Shown: positions 1-25,361, counted from the stretch's first letter. The stretch: DNA of 64,000 nt from Spirodela intermedia (GCA_902729315.2 LR746275.1:2016501-2080500), one strand, 5' to 3'. A program made the numbers and translations. The notes: generated by a model from the letters alone, not told the origin.

Positions 1-2982
1 ATGACCAATCACTGCTGGTATTTTACGTAAACAAATATCAAAAATCATGAAACTGTACTAAATTTTAAGGAAAGGGCAGCATGAAGAAAGCCTTCCAAAG
101 AAGCAAATTGGTTTAACAGAGAAAAGAATGATAAGATTATGAGCCACATTCGTATTCTTGACTCAGTTTAATAACTTCGTATGTTAGGCATGAGGTGCCA
201 CGCTCAAGAGGGAGGGCTGATGATGTAATAATGATCTCTCAGGAGGGCAATATAGTCGTCAGAAGCTAAAAGCTGCCCCAGGACGATGAATATTCCACTG
301 AACCTCCTACCCTTGCCTGTGGTAACAGCTTCAAACACTTCAGAACAGAGCATTCGACTTTGCAATGTGATGTTTACCAGATGTAAGATCTGCGAAATCC
401 TTAGATGTGAATTGCACTATTCAGTCCAGTTCCAAATAAATGGTATAAAATTCACACCTATGATTGGAATCCTTAAAGACCCATCTCTTCAGAACAACTA
501 GATCACTTTTTTTCGTCAGTAGGAGTAAAGATCTTACTCTTTCCTTGAAATCTCTGACATTATCCCAAACATACTCCCCGTATATTATTCATTAATATTC
601 TCAAAGATAATCCACAATTTAAATTTCCTTAATGAAACCCATAGTTTCGACCTAGCACTAGATAGTATAACATCCTGCATTTCCTTTCACTGGAGGAGTT
701 GATTTTCCAGTAACCCAATGTTTATTTGTTCTAATGGTTTCCACACAATATCATACGCCTGTCACATTGCAAATAATGATGAAGAAAGTTAAGAGTCATT
801 AATGACTATATGACACATTTGTTTTAAACTGTTCATTAACAAGCTTTTTTCTCACTTTATGGATCTGAATGTTAAAGATGTCAGAACACCGAGCATATAC
901 TCATAATAGCAGTGGTCTGGCAACCCTTCAGCAAATGTCATCACCATGACATGCCATATGTGTGTTCGTTAAGAAGGTATCTTTCAATTTAAGAACCTAG
1001 ACTCGCATCTTAACTTTAAATTATGAGTGGCACCGATCTAGAAATTGCCAAGAGCAAGATGCTCAACAAATCGCATAAATTCTTAAATAAGACCATTTCA
1101 ACATTTTTCACTTATTGCAAAATGAAAACATACCACGAATTTTCGTATTACACTAAAAAATCGTTCTCAAGTTTGTCATTTGCATCTAACTAGTGACTAG
1201 ATTAAAGTTACATTGGCATATTTATTACAAGTTTGAACCTATCCAATCTTTTTTAAGCACAACAAGACTGACTCCAATAAGTTTCTACGATCTAGCTGAT
1301 CATCCCATCAAGTCCCTCACACATATGTCTTTGATGGACCTCGGTTTCTAAAGCACTTAACATTCAATTGATACAGCAGGCATTCCAAATCATATCATGG
1401 TAAATCATTCGTCTAATAAAATTCTCCTTTTTATTGATAATAGGTCCACTCCTTGTACTCTGCGACAGAATCACTACACATAAAAAAATTATTAAAAAAG
1501 TCGTCTCTCTTTTACGACATTAGGTAAAAAACAATATGGTAATGCCGAAAAAAATATTTTACGAACCTTTAAAATACGCTTTTACATATACATGTGTAGT
1601 TATAGTTAAAAATTCCTTTATACATTACAGAATTAATTCTTCAATTTTTCCTAGAAAACAGTATTTGATTACAATTATCTCATCAAATGCTAAGTGAATC
1701 AATTTTGAAACAAAAAAAATACCTTCTACGAAAATAAACTTCCCCGGGTAATAATGATGCACCAAAAATTTGTCATTATGTCAAGTTCGAGCATTGTGAT
1801 CATGAGCATGTCATCTTCTTCCAGATCTGGCGATCTACATCCAAACTCTCTAAACCTAAATCTTATGAACACAAGGCATCTTCTAGCAACATAACATCTG
1901 CGATTAGACGCATACTTCAAAGACCCTTCTTTATAAACTCACACAAATCTCCTTACAGCCATACCAAATAACCATAAAAACAATGATTCCCTGTTAATAC
2001 CCATGCATACTCCACCAGTATCGGCCACGTCACATAGAGAAATGAGAATCAAAAACTTTTAAGGGTCAGTTAGAGCTGCTGTATCCTTCCCGAAATATAT
2101 CCAAGGCAAATGGACCTTGTCCTCACCAGACCAAAAATACTCCACTAGTAACTCATTTAAGAAAAAACATTGGCAACTGGAACAAAACCACCCATCAGTT
2201 TGAAGTTCCATATGTCTCAGCTGTCCCAATGATACTATTGGTACATTGTGGACTTGAAGATATGTTTGAAATGAAAAATCGAAACCACAGAGAAATCCAA
2301 TAGAGAATGCGAACACTGCAAGATTATGCAAAGAGTTTCACAGCAATTGAAAGATGATAACGAATAATTCGAACCTGCTATATATTCCACTATTTTACCA
2401 GAAGTGTAAGAGACTACATAGAGCTACAATGGATAGTGGCGAGAATTCGCTCAACGAAGATATCCTATGAACATTGTTTACAACATTTCAATAGAGAGAA
2501 AAAGGAGCATATTTCTATTCGAAATACCACGTCCAACTTCTCCCACACCACATTCTACCCAATATGCCGGAGAAAAAGGCCTTTAAGCCCTTGATTATGA
2601 AAGCATTACACAAGAAAAATATTTCTAAAAATTAATTCCAACCACCATATAATTAGTTAAAAAATTATAAGCGCAAACCAATAATGAATAAAGGAATCTG
2701 TTTAGTACTACACCCACCACGAGTTTCCCCCAGAGATGAACAAAACAGAATTTTCATTTTTTCAAAACCAGAAATTTGAAAATCTTCCACAAGTATGACT
2801 CTAGATCGTAGGTAGCATTGAACCAAAGAAAGAAAAGTCAAAAGGGTAAAAGTAAGAGTGACGCACAAAGTACAAAAGTACGGATCTAAAAGAGGCAAAG
2901 TTGGCCGCAAAAGTGTTGAACCGTCCAAAAGCGAAGGTACAGAGGCAGTAAAAAATAGAATCGAAGAGATCTGGTGGCGTAC
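1..2982 (-). other. intronic DNA of the BRN-like gene (no exon recognised)
   Basis: This stretch lies downstream, on the minus strand, of the second coding exon of the Bruno-like gene. I searched it for the next conserved blocks of the family (the end of RRM1 and the start of RRM2) and saw none. It is AT-rich and interrupted by stops in all frames; the small open frames look random. The simplest reading is a long intron with the remaining exons beyond the left edge. A very short or diverged exon could have been missed. Confidence 0.5.
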
Positions 2983-3440
2983 CCCTGGGAGCGTCCTTTG
3001 GTTATGGTACGCATTGACCGCCTTATCTGCCTCCTCCCTCGAGGGGCATATCAAGAAGCAGCATCCTGTGCCAACCGTGACAAACAAAACCAGCAGCAAT
3101 CAGCGCGTGAAACCGGCAGCTGTGCGGATCTACGAGTAGTACATGCGCCATTCCCCAAAAGCAAAAAAAACAGTAGAACAGCAGAGGGGTCGGGAGAAGA
3201 AGCACAGATAGAGAGGCTGTTCTAGATGGAACCTCGGGAGGCCTTGGTGAACTTGTCCTTGATGATGTTGACCTCGTCCACCAGCGCCACCTCCTTGAAC
3301 AAGTCGAGCAGCTGCACCTCCGTCATGCTCTTCGGCACCTGCCCTACAAACAGCTTCACGCTCTCTCCGCCGCCGGCTTCCCCATCTCCATCTCCAGCCT
3401 CCTCGGATCTCCACGTCTGGACGCTCTCCCCTTCCGCCAT
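2983..3440 (-). CDS. Bruno-like (CELF) RNA-binding protein, 5' part, BRN1/BRN2 type
   Basis: Two exons are visible: 3440-3233 and 3065-2983, joined in phase (CGAG|GT donor, CACAG|GA acceptor). They give about 97 residues containing most of a first RRM: the RNP2-like KLFVGQVPKSMTE, then CCFLICPSREEADKAV and HNQRTLPG. This pattern is typical of plant CELF/Bruno-like proteins such as Arabidopsis BRN1 and BRN2, which bind U-rich 3' UTR elements and affect SOC1 mRNA stability; the function is family knowledge. An in-frame ATG at 3482 would add 14 residues, but the family usually starts MAEG, so 3440 is preferred. The second exon ends at a GT donor after TLPG. RRM2, the linker and RRM3 are not in this window. 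A pure CT tract (GA on the mRNA strand) sits just 5' of the start. Confidence 0.8.
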
Positions 3441-4348
3441 TATCCGACCCTCTCTATCACCCTCCTCGTCCCCGCTCCCCACCTCTCTCTCTCTCTCTCT
3501 TCCCCAGCGTCGAAACCGGCTCTGTTTTCTTCTCGTCGTCGCCGAGGCGCCGGTTAATTAATCCCCAACCCTCCTTCTTCTACTATTAAATCATTATTTC
3601 CTGCAAACCCTCCGCCGTCAAATAATTAGCCGAAATGCCCCTCAGCAGCCTCGTTATTTACTGCGAGATCGCTTACCTCCGGTGCTCCTGGAGCAACCGT
3701 TAACGTGCTCTCAATCTGGCGGGCATGTTTCCAATGCTTGAAAGGGAGAAAGGGGGGAGCTTTCGATCCGTTTATTGTGGTCCTGCGGAGGAACAGAAGC
3801 GGACCGAGTATTAAAAAGCTCTTGAGCAGGTGGGCCCCACTGGTGGACCCCCAGCACGCCAGTTATTGGTGGGCCCCGCAAAGTGCGGATCCACATCTCT
3901 ACAGCTGGCGACACAGTTGTAATCTTACAGGTCAAGAAAGAGGACGGGGAGAGAGAGAGAGAGAGTACGTCCACCCGTTATCCAACAGTGTCGCGCACCC
4001 GACCTGACTGTTGTCCCAGGTCGCAGGCTTGTACCCACGTCAGCAGAACGGCGGTCAACGCGCTCCTTAATTAACCCTCCATATCCCTCTCTCGCTCTCC
4101 CTCCCCCTGAATGGAAGTTTCCCCACGTTCTTTATCTTCCTTTTTTAAAAGGAACCCACGTCATACGCAGGCCATCCACGTTAGGATATCTATGGTCAAC
4201 GCTTTCAGTTCTCTCTCCCTCTCAAGTATCTATCCACTTATCCATCTACCTCTGATTCTAAGAGGAACTCCGACCCACGCGAAGTTTGATGAGCAGAGTC
4301 TAATCCATCTCGGCATCACAACCGCCACTGCCGTCCACTGAATAGAGA

Positions 4349-4379
<31 letters not shown>

Positions 4380-4547
4380 TCTAATTCCTCCCCCTCTGCT
4401 GGCAAACATTGAATCAACACCACTGACTGTTTAATGCTGTTCGTAGCGAATGAATGAAGCAGGAGATAAGTCTTCCACTTATGGCTTTGACCTCACAGCT
4501 GATGTTGTGGGCAGACATTCCCCGACTCTCTCTCTCTCTCTCTCGGG
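3441..4547. promoter_or_regulatory. intergenic: BRN-like promoter and 3' flank of the carrier gene
   Basis: About 1.1 kb lies between the start of the BRN-like gene and the stop of the mitochondrial carrier gene, both on the minus strand. It contains a CT tract at 3483-3501, a palindromic GTGGGCCCCAC at 3830-3840 (a TCP/site II-type motif, with a second GTGGGCCCC shortly after) and a GA tract at 4343-4379. No open frame here resembles a protein. The motif roles are inferred from known plant promoter elements. Confidence 0.4.
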
Positions 4548-5886
4548 TCAGATGGCCTTCATGCCGGAGAGCTCCCGCAGCTTCTCGCAGACAAGGAAGG
4601 TGATCACGGTCTGGGGGCCCAGCCGAGCGAACGTCGCAAATCCCCTGCGGGACAATAAAGAGGCCCACGGTATTAGTCAAAACAAAGGAGAAGAATGTGG
4701 GCCACATAATGGTAGTGGGGGATGAAATGGGTCAACGCTCCAAAAGCTCGAGGATAAAATAAAATGTCAACCTACGCCCCGCCGTCAGAGTTGACTTTCT
4801 TGACGGCAAGATCCAAGGAGGAACATTACCAAGCAAGCATGCATAATAATCGAGAATTTCACGGATACATCTACATGACAGACCATGATGAGATCAATCT
4901 CCGAATTTGCGATGCCCAAAAAGTCAACCCATGATGTCAGAAAATTTCGTTCGGCCATGAAACAGAAGATTGAAAGCCTTTCTGTGAGTCATGGTTTCAA
5001 CAAATAGAGCTCACCCTTTGTAAAGGGCTCCAAAGCCTTCTGTATGTTTTACCTGCGAAGAAGATAATTGAAGCCATTTAAATTAATTGATTCTGGTAAA
5101 GAAATCAACACACTGAAACAAGCTACTCATTGCAGATGTTCTTGGCCAGAGAGAAAGTACAGGCAGGCATTTAAATAAAATGATTTATAGAATAATATTT
5201 ATGCATGGAAATTTTACTAATGAAGGCAATGCTCATGCAAGTTACTCATCGCAATCTTTTTTTACCAAAGAAAAAGATATTAGTAGTCATTTAAATCAAC
5301 TAAACCCAAGAAAATATTTGAGGTCAAGAACACATCAATTTCGCCAGATGAATGAATATGTAGAAATAAGTTAACTCTTCACGAAGTTTTTTTACTCAGA
5401 AAAAAAAAAAACTAAATTAGAAAGATCAAATCGCAGCCAGGCTCACTGTCAGCATTAGCTCTGTGGTCAGATGATTTCTTGTCCATTTGATGCCAATAAA
5501 CTCTGTGAAAATAATAAATGATATTATCTAAAGGCAGATAATGCAATATGCCCTTTCCCTTACAGAGGCTGGGATTATAAAATTAAAAAAATCAATCGCC
5601 AGGCTGATCAAATGCGTGAAAACTTATTCAACCTGAAACAATTGGACGGAGATGAACCTGGATGCCAAACTAAGCTGTAAGCATATGATACACTTCACAA
5701 GTGTAATTTGATAATTCAGGAGAAACTTAATAGATTGATAACTGCATATTATAATATTTTAATCAAAATTATAAAATAAGTTCAATATCAACCGCCTTAT
5801 GCAGAGGATTTAATGAGAATAACAACCCACACCAGGCATCAGAAAATTAAGTGATTTATTGCCCCATGATGTTGATATATATATAC

Positions 5887-5938
<52 letters not shown>

Positions 5939-8386
5939 GTATATAAATGGAAATAATAAACTATCGTTAGGCATAGAGCAACATAACCAATGTAGTCTGT
6001 ATAATGCAATGCCATCATATAGGACAGAAGCTATATAAATAAAAAAAGTACCTGATATGCACAGTGAAATCCGTTCCTGTAGCTCTTGGGGCCATGGGAT
6101 TCTCGTTGCAACATGAGACGGGTCTTAATCATGTCCACAGGGGCAGTAACAACGGTCCCCATGGTTCCAGCGATGCAACTCGAGCTTCATATTCTCAGTT
6201 AAAAAAGACAGACCTTTAGTTCTACGCCATTACAGCGGGCATGCCTGAACAACATAAAGCAAGGAAATCCTATACATGAGATGGAGATGAAAACCTTCTT
6301 CAAGATTGGTCCATCTGAGCAATGCCTGTCGTTCAAGATGGATCTATCAATCCAATTTAATGGCTGAAAATTAACTAAATAATACACTACATGGTGATAT
6401 CAAATTAGAAACAATGTCAGGGTTTCTATGAGAGGAGGAAAGAAATTAAAGAAGAAATAAAATGGAATGCTACCTGCTTCGATTCATCATATGTAGCAAG
6501 CTGTGATGCTGTTAGTGCGCCAGCTCTTGCCATTGCAGGACCAACTCCTTTCCAGAGCGCCCTCAAGCCCTCCTCCCTAACTATTTTACGCACTTCGTTG
6601 ATGGGTCCTCCCCTTGAGTTTGAGTTCATTTGTACTCTCACCTGTAGAACGAAGATACTTGCTTCGGATCTACCCAGAGTCAAAGTTATCAAGCCCCAGA
6701 ACTTCATATACCTTTAGCACTTCCACGGGATTAGTCAATGCAGTAGCAATGGCGCCAGAGAATGCTCCAGATGCTATCTTCACCAAAATGTTAGTGGAAT
6801 CAAGCATTACGTCGCAGACATGCTTGCAAGGCTCATACAAGCCCAAACGTAGACCTCCATATAGAACTGATCTTGTCAGTGCTGGGGCAAAGCCCAGGTA
6901 TAAAGCCCCAGGACCTTCGATTTTGACCATTTGTGAGAAAATATTGCCCTATTATTATGACGATAACAAGTAGTAAACGTTAGATGAGATATGTTAATCA
7001 AAGGCCCTCAAGATCCATAGACAGAAATAACTTATAAAGATATACCATTCCATGTAGAGGACCTCTCCGACCAACAAGCTGCATCTGGAGTCTGACCTTG
7101 GCAACATCTGCGTTTCCGTTTAGTTGGTAACATATTAGTAAGTCCATGAAAAGCCATACAGACTCGTAAAACAAAAGAAACGGGATGGAAGGTACTGATA
7201 AAATCTTGCTGTGGAAGATATGATCTATCTGGCTCACAAAATTATGCAGAGAACGTTACTATTCGTCCATAGTCATAATCATAAGCACATATGAACTGTT
7301 TTTTCTCTTGATTCAAGTCATTTTCAACACTTGAATACATTAAAAGTAATTTACCTAGGGCAAAGTGAACATCATTTAATAGCATAATTTATTTTTTTTG
7401 AGCAAGAGAGATTGTTTGTGGAGTAATTATGCAATTTCCTCACACAATATTCTTCAATAATTGTCTACTATTTTTCTGATGGGACAGTTGTACATGAGAA
7501 GTGGATCAAGCAAAGCACACGCAGAGGATAGCATTAGTTTTGTTTACCTAAACCTTGCATTAAACTTACTCCCACATTTGAATGGTATGTTGGTCTAAAA
7601 AAAGGAAGCAATTCTCTAGACCAAAAAGCAGTCCCATGGGAACCATCATCAAGCTGCCCAAGGATATATGAATAAATCACATGACACAATATAATGATAA
7701 ATTTAATTCCCGTCACTCGCGATTTGGGTTGAATCAATAACACATTTCTCATGTATTTTCTGAGAAGAATTGCACTACAAGAGCCTTGAATTCGAAGACA
7801 CTCCTCAACTTAACATAGAAGGCACCCAGTTATGGTGCTACATGTGGTAACCTACACATGAGCACCGGGAAATAAAAAGATAAGAAAAGGATCTAAAACC
7901 CGACGGAGAGTCAATTGATGATATCACATCAATAAAGAGGTTTGTCTCCTATAAGAAAAAGGAAAAATGATGGGTAATCCTCCAGTTTTTCTCACTGTGA
8001 TCTACAGCGTTCAATCAAAGTAAAAAAAAAGGTTAGGAATGACAACCCAGCGGGTGGGTGACGCCGGTAGCCATCGCGACAGCAACTCCACTCGTCGAGA
8101 AATGGTAGAAGGCATACAACGGTGAAACATCCGACTTCAAAAACTCCCTCCTCTCAACGAACCCTGCCAGTCAACCCAAAGGAAGCCGATAACAGATGAG
8201 AACAACCACGGAGCCAAAGGAAGGAGGACCGGTCGCGACAGCCGTTCCGATTCCCCGGAACGCATTAAATTGAGGGGATGGTGGGGGGAAAGAGGGGCAA
8301 AAGTAATGAATACCTGGAGAAGCAGAAGGTGAGGAAGAAGCAGGAGAAGAAGAGAGGGAGGGAGGGGACGAAGAAGCCGCTGCCAT
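4548..8386 (-). CDS. mitochondrial substrate carrier family protein (ucpB / At4g03115 type)
   Basis: Nine exons join in phase: 8386-8314, 8163-8047, 7107-7046, 6948-6712, 6641-6474, 6325-6276, 6184-6052, 5052-5015 and 4644-4548. They encode 324 residues ending GMKAI. Three carrier signatures are visible, one per repeat: HPLDVAKVRLQM, NPVEVLKVRVQM and APVDMIKTRLML. Typical even-helix motifs are LYLGFAPALTR, ALWKGVGPAMAR and LYKGGFATFARLGPQT. This is the six-helix mitochondrial carrier fold of the inner membrane. The closest family by memory is the plant ucpB-like carrier, related to dicarboxylate and uncoupling carriers; the substrate cannot be read from sequence. The start ATG (MAAASSS) gives a Ser/Pro-rich N-terminal extension encoded by a separate small exon. 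A palindromic G-box, GACACGTGTC, lies about 210 bp upstream at 8595-8604. Confidence 0.9.
5877..5936. repeat. TA/GT microsatellite in a carrier intron
   Basis: A run of alternating TA followed by about 25 TG dinucleotides lies in the intron between the sixth and eighth-exon region of the carrier gene. It is a pure simple repeat, probably length-polymorphic. Confidence 0.9.
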
Positions 8387-9048
8387 TCTTGTGCCCACCC
8401 TCCCCCCACCTGGTTCTTCCCCTTCCCTCTCCCCCTCCCTTTCCTGGACACAGACTTGCACCCTGTATCAAATCGACCGCCTCAGTATCAGTTATGGAGG
8501 CAACGGACCGTGACGCGAAAGGGCAAAACGACGTCGTCCTACGTGGCAATCCCCCATTTGCCAGGTTCTCACTGGATGGCCAAAGAATTTTTGTGACACG
8601 TGTCGAGGCCCCACAGGCCATTTTCCTACAAGGACGCCTATTCCTACGTGAAAATTCCCATCCCAGACGTCAAATTCCATAAACTTGGTGAGGATCAAGC
8701 GTGGCGGGTATCAACGGGTTGATTGGTTAATTAATTAATTAACTAAATATAGAAGGAAACTATAATGAATACATCAAATATTAATTATTTATTTAATTAT
8801 AAAGCAAACTTCTGATATATTCCAGGCCATTATTAATTAATTTAAACACCAACTATTTATGGAATTACATTACATATTCATCGACATTTATTCATTAACT
8901 AAGATTATTGCTAAAGTTGACTTCTTTGAAAAAAATTCAATAATAACAAAAGTAGTAAGGTTGGGATCACGAATAACCCATACCCACCTAAGTTCCCATA
9001 TATATTACATTTTCTATGGTCCATTTTCTAATATTGTATTATTGTCGT
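8387..9048. promoter_or_regulatory. carrier promoter region with palindromic G-box
   Basis: This is the upstream flank of the mitochondrial carrier gene on the minus strand. It carries a palindromic GACACGTGTC at 8595-8604, the core recognised by bZIP/ABRE and bHLH factors in plants, and a TTAATTAA-rich AT stretch near 8725-8760. No coding signal is seen. Regulation by abscisic acid or light is only an inference from the motif. Confidence 0.4.
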
Positions 9049-9068
9049 CATCTTCTTCTTCTTCTTCT

Positions 9069-9119
<51 letters not shown>
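9049..9119. repeat. CTT/CT microsatellite
   Basis: Several CTT units run directly into more than 20 CT dinucleotides. It lies in the spacer between the carrier gene and the copine gene, about 200 bp from the much longer purine tract at 9316-9826. Confidence 0.95.
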
Positions 9120-9124
<5 letters not shown>

Positions 9125-9315
9125 TAGTGCGACTCTAGACCCCAAAAAGACTGCACTAGGTCAACGATGGCCCACACCATTTTCATAGAACGGTGAAGAA
9201 TTCATTGTACACGTACATTCCAGTTAGGACGGCAGAGGAGGAAACCATTCACAAGGTCAGCATGTACACTTTGTGGGCAGAGCTCTCAAATGCCCTTCAA
9301 ATGAGATCGACCCAC

Positions 9316-9477
9316 AGACAGAGAGAGAAGAGAGACAAGAGAGACAAGAGAGACAATAGAGAGAGAGAGAGAGAGAAGAGAGACAAGAGAGAGAGAGAGA
9401 CAGAGAGAGAAGAGAGACAAGAGAGAGAGAGAACAGAGACAGAGAGAGAAGAGAGACAGAGAGAGAAGAGAGACAAG

Positions 9478-9508
<31 letters not shown>

Positions 9509-9755
9509 ACAGAGACAAGAGAGAGAGAAAGAGAGAGAAGAGAGACAAGAGAGAGAGAGAGACAGACAGAGAGAGAACAGAGACAAGAGAGAGAGAAAGA
9601 GAGAGAAGAGAGACAAGAGAGAGAGAGAGAGACAGACAGAGAGAGAACAGAGACAAGAGAGAGAGAAAGAGAGAGAAGAGAGACAAGAGAGACAAGAGAG
9701 AGAGAGAGACAGAGACAGAGAGAGAAGAGAGACAAGAGAGAGAAGAGAGAGAAAA

Positions 9756-9799
<44 letters not shown>

Positions 9800-9826
9800 A
9801 GAAAAAGAGAGAGAAGAGAGAGAGAG
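9316..9826. repeat. ~510-bp polypurine (GA/ACA) tract, polypyrimidine on the copine mRNA strand
   Basis: Almost uninterrupted purines on the plus strand are built from GAGAGA blocks separated by short ACA spacers, with higher-order units of about 30-60 bp (AGAGACAAGAGA recurring). The tract ends about 20 bp from the stop codon of the minus-strand copine gene (stop at 9848-9846), so it should lie in that gene's 3' UTR as a long CU-rich run. Long frames in it encode only Arg/Glu or Ser/Leu repeats and are artefacts of composition. Confidence 0.9.
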
Positions 9827-9845
9827 ATCAAGGCACGGTACCGCA

Positions 9846-22265
<12,420 letters not shown>

Positions 22266-22900
22266 CAGAGCGCCCCTCACACAGCTCGCTCTTCTTCCCC
22301 CTCCCAGCGACGAACAGAAGAAGCTCTTCCACCAAAGAGTCACGACCGCTCACCGGAGACGGCGCACGTGATCGGAGTTCTCACCCTCGCGCAGGACAGA
22401 GCCACGAAAGAACCACAAGAAGATCCCCGGGCAATACCGAGATCCGTTGACATCTCCAACATCTCGATTGAGATGACAGAACCGGCAGCAGTCGAACTGA
22501 GATGGGCCGTTCCTATTGTGGGGCCCACATGAATTTGCTGCAATTTCAAATAGACCATTTTGCCGATCCGAGCTGGCCCAGACCGAACTTGTCTTGCCTG
22601 TTATCCTGCGGGGGCCCTGTAATTTCAAACCATCTTGCCCCTCTACCTCTCTTCACGCGCTCACCCCAGGACATGGTCAACGCAAAAAGTCAAGGCCTTG
22701 GACTATGCGCGTTGATGACGGAGAACAGATGTACTGAAACTTCGCTTTATTCATAAAATAAACGGGTCGATGCTTGGAAGTGAAGCGAAGGCCCATTTGG
22801 GCCGGACGCCGCGAAGGTCTAAGCTGGGCCCAATTAGTTTTCTGGGCTCAGAAGAGCCCGCCCGACGAGGCCCAAAGATCAGATCTTGGAAGAAGCACCT
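22266..22900. promoter_or_regulatory. copine promoter region with TCP/site II and G-box-like motifs
   Basis: The flank just upstream of the copine start contains GCACGTGAT near 22366, a palindromic GTGGGGCCCAC at 22518-22528, and further GGGCCC boxes near 22612 and 22828. Such site II/TCP motifs are common in promoters of housekeeping and growth-related plant genes. Motif function is inferred; no TATA box is clear. Open frames here are short and without family features. Confidence 0.4.
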
Positions 22901-23036
22901 GAAGTGGAGATGACTCCCACAGACAGAAGCGTGATGGGCACATCCTCTTCTCTATGGGGATGAGACGCCTGAAGCTATCACAAGACCATAAGATTAAGAA
23001 GGGGACTTCTTGGAGCATCAAGCAACAGAAAGACAG

Positions 23037-23364
23037 GAGAGCAAGAACACCTCCTTCCCCTCAAGAACAACAGCATGAGCTGCTCTGGCTCTAAGAGCTT
23101 GGAGATAGATGGGTGGGAAGCATAGCCAAGCAAGAGAAGAAGATGCCTCCATCAATCCATACCTCACCATTTTCAGGAGGATTGTCCCTTCAGAGCAAGA
23201 ACACCTCCTTCGCCTCAAGAACAGCCTGAGTGACTGGCTGTAAAAGCTTGGAGATGGGTGGGAAGCATGGCAAGAATTGAGATAACAACAACAACAAAAA
23301 AACCCACATTCTCAGGAAGATCCCTCCATCGATCCATACCCCACCATCTTAAGAGGACCCAATT
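23037..23364. repeat. ~160-bp imperfect tandem duplication downstream of the uL18 gene
   Basis: Two diverged copies are recognisable at about 23037-23192 and 23193-23364. Shared blocks in order are AGCAAGAACACCTCCTTC, CCTCAAGAACA, AGCTTGGAGAT, GATGGGTGGGAAGCAT, and CCTCCATC followed by ATCCATACC and CACCAT. The pair ends just before the stop codon of the minus-strand uL18 gene (23399-23397) and so probably overlaps its 3' UTR. The origin is unknown. Confidence 0.8.
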
Positions 23365-23396
23365 CAGATATCAGATCTTGAGTTGCTTGATGGCTT

Positions 23397-25361
23397 TCAA
23401 TCGAGGTAGACTTTGACATCGATCCCATTATCTATCAGCGACTGGACGACTGCACGGATCTTCCCTTCAAACTTGTCCCTCTCTCTGGGGGTGTAGGTGG
23501 CGGTGAAAACGTCGGCCTCGCGAGCCCGATCGGCCAAGATCCTGCCAACGGCTAGGCAGGCGGGTATGTCTGACCTGGAATTGAGGGCCGCCTTGATGTC
23601 CTTGGAATTGGTGCCGGCAACTGCCACCTGCTTGCTGGTGACCCGGTGGGTGATCGAGGCCGAGACAAATCTCTTGGAGATGAAGACATCAAGCGAGAAG
23701 GGTTCCATGTATGCTATCGTCCGCTGCTTGAAGGAGACATGCTTCTGAGGGTTCTTTGACTTCTTCTCCTTCTTGTACGTGTACGGGCGGCTGTTGTCAT
23801 CGTCTACGAAGTCCTCCACACCGAAGAAACTCCTAGGAGCCGAGAGGACCTACATGAGGAAAAATATCAAGAAAATTAGGAAAACTTGTGCTTTTTGGTG
23901 CAATAATCAGGAACGCTGTTGTACTCTCTCATCAGGCATGTTCTAGTTCGACAAGTAGTAACTAGACCAGCTACAGTGTCTGAAGAACTGAAGAACTGAA
24001 GAACTTGGCATGATCAAAGAATCTGGAACAAAAATGCTACCAGAAAAGCATAGAAATACAACAACAACAAAAAAAGAAACTTCGATTACAAAGTTATTTT
24101 CAAAGCAATACAAAGATCATAATTTGGGTACCTATATAAAAAAAAAAATCCGCCTCCAATCCTGACGCCATCTTCCTCCCTCAGGAAAACATGGAAGTGA
24201 AGAACCGGTGTCCACGCCTTTCTCCATCATACATCTATCTTTAATGCACATCCGTAATCCATGGATGCCCACTATAAACCCTTGGATTTGAGACACAAGA
24301 AGCCTTTTTTTTTAAAATAAAACTTAGCAGCATGCATATTTTTTTCCACTGGTCAATAGATAAAGATTAGCTCGAGATGATGATACACTTATGCCCACTA
24401 TTAGACTTATATAAAATCGTATTTAGGGAGATAGACTGCATAGAGAGAGTCCCAGCTCTATTCTTGATATCTACTTCAGATCCGGCGATACCCATCTAAA
24501 ACCAACAAAGGCCCAATCATTGTTACTATCTTTTCAAGATCCATCCTCCTGTACCAGAGCCAACAAAGGAGCTGTTTACGAAAAAGTGCTCCATTAAAGT
24601 TAGCAATCTTCACACGCCACTGGTACAGACGCGGACTCTTTCTCACTTCAGAAGCACAGCCATTGCTCTCCTGTTTCGTTGCTGCCTCCTCTTCATTGGA
24701 GGACCCATTTGATATTATAATCCTCCTCTCGAACAATTTAAGGGATTGCTAGAAATTGGTCGAATCAGACAACCCAACTCCTCCTATTAAATCTAGAGAC
24801 TCCCAGTGAATCAGGTACCTTGATCTCTCAGGCCCAGAGCCACTTTCAGCAAATTGAGAAGCCCACTGAGATCATCCCAAGACCAAATGCTGTAACTGAA
24901 AATAAAAATTTACCACAAAAAAAGGGAAACTTTCTGTACTCACTATGACCCTGCTATTCATTTCGATCGATAGATGGATAGATAGTTTATTATAGTAATC
25001 TTCGCATCACTTAATACGTAGATTACCATGGAATGCCAACAGTATATGAGCTTCAACTAGAAAAGGCATATTTTCAAACTCGAAGACCAAAAAGAGACCC
25101 ATCAAACATGCCATAATTGGGAGAGCACCCCATACATAGCATGATAAGGGCTTGGGGTTTAGGACAGCGTGCCCAATAAAACCACCGATTTCATCTTAAC
25201 GATCAGCAACAGTAATACTTAATCGATAATAACAGGAAATTTGCCCTCTATAATACCTTCCCGTAGTGGAAACTCCTCCAGCAATATGAAAACAGGGGAT
25301 TATTGTTTTCCAATGCGAGCGCTCCCTTCTTCCATGTGCTTGATAAGAAATGCCTGAACAT
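23397..25361 (-). CDS. uL18 (L18p/L5e) family protein, probably mitochondrial
   Basis: Three exons join in phase: 25361-25257, 24748-24647 and 23849-23397, giving 219 residues. The last exon carries the conserved plant block VLSAPRSFFGVEDFVDDDN, then YMEPFSLDVFISKRFVSAS, SKQVAVAGTNSKDIK, CLAVGRILADRAREADV and the terminal GKIRAVVQSLIDNGIDVKVYLD-like end. This matches the plant L18p/L5e proteins of the At3g22450 type from memory. uL18 binds 5S rRNA in the large ribosomal subunit; organellar members may act differently because plant mitochondria keep their own 5S. The N-terminus (MFRHFLSSTWKKG) is rich in basic and hydroxylated residues and lacks early acidic ones, fitting a mitochondrial presequence. 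The middle exon is Glu-rich and poorly conserved; its borders rest on phase and GT/AG only. Confidence 0.85.

Noticed and set aside
24476-24646. Continuation of the uL18 middle-exon frame to a stop at 24476
   Set aside because: The GAA|GTGAGA donor at 24647 joins in phase to the conserved last exon, so the continuation is more likely intron.
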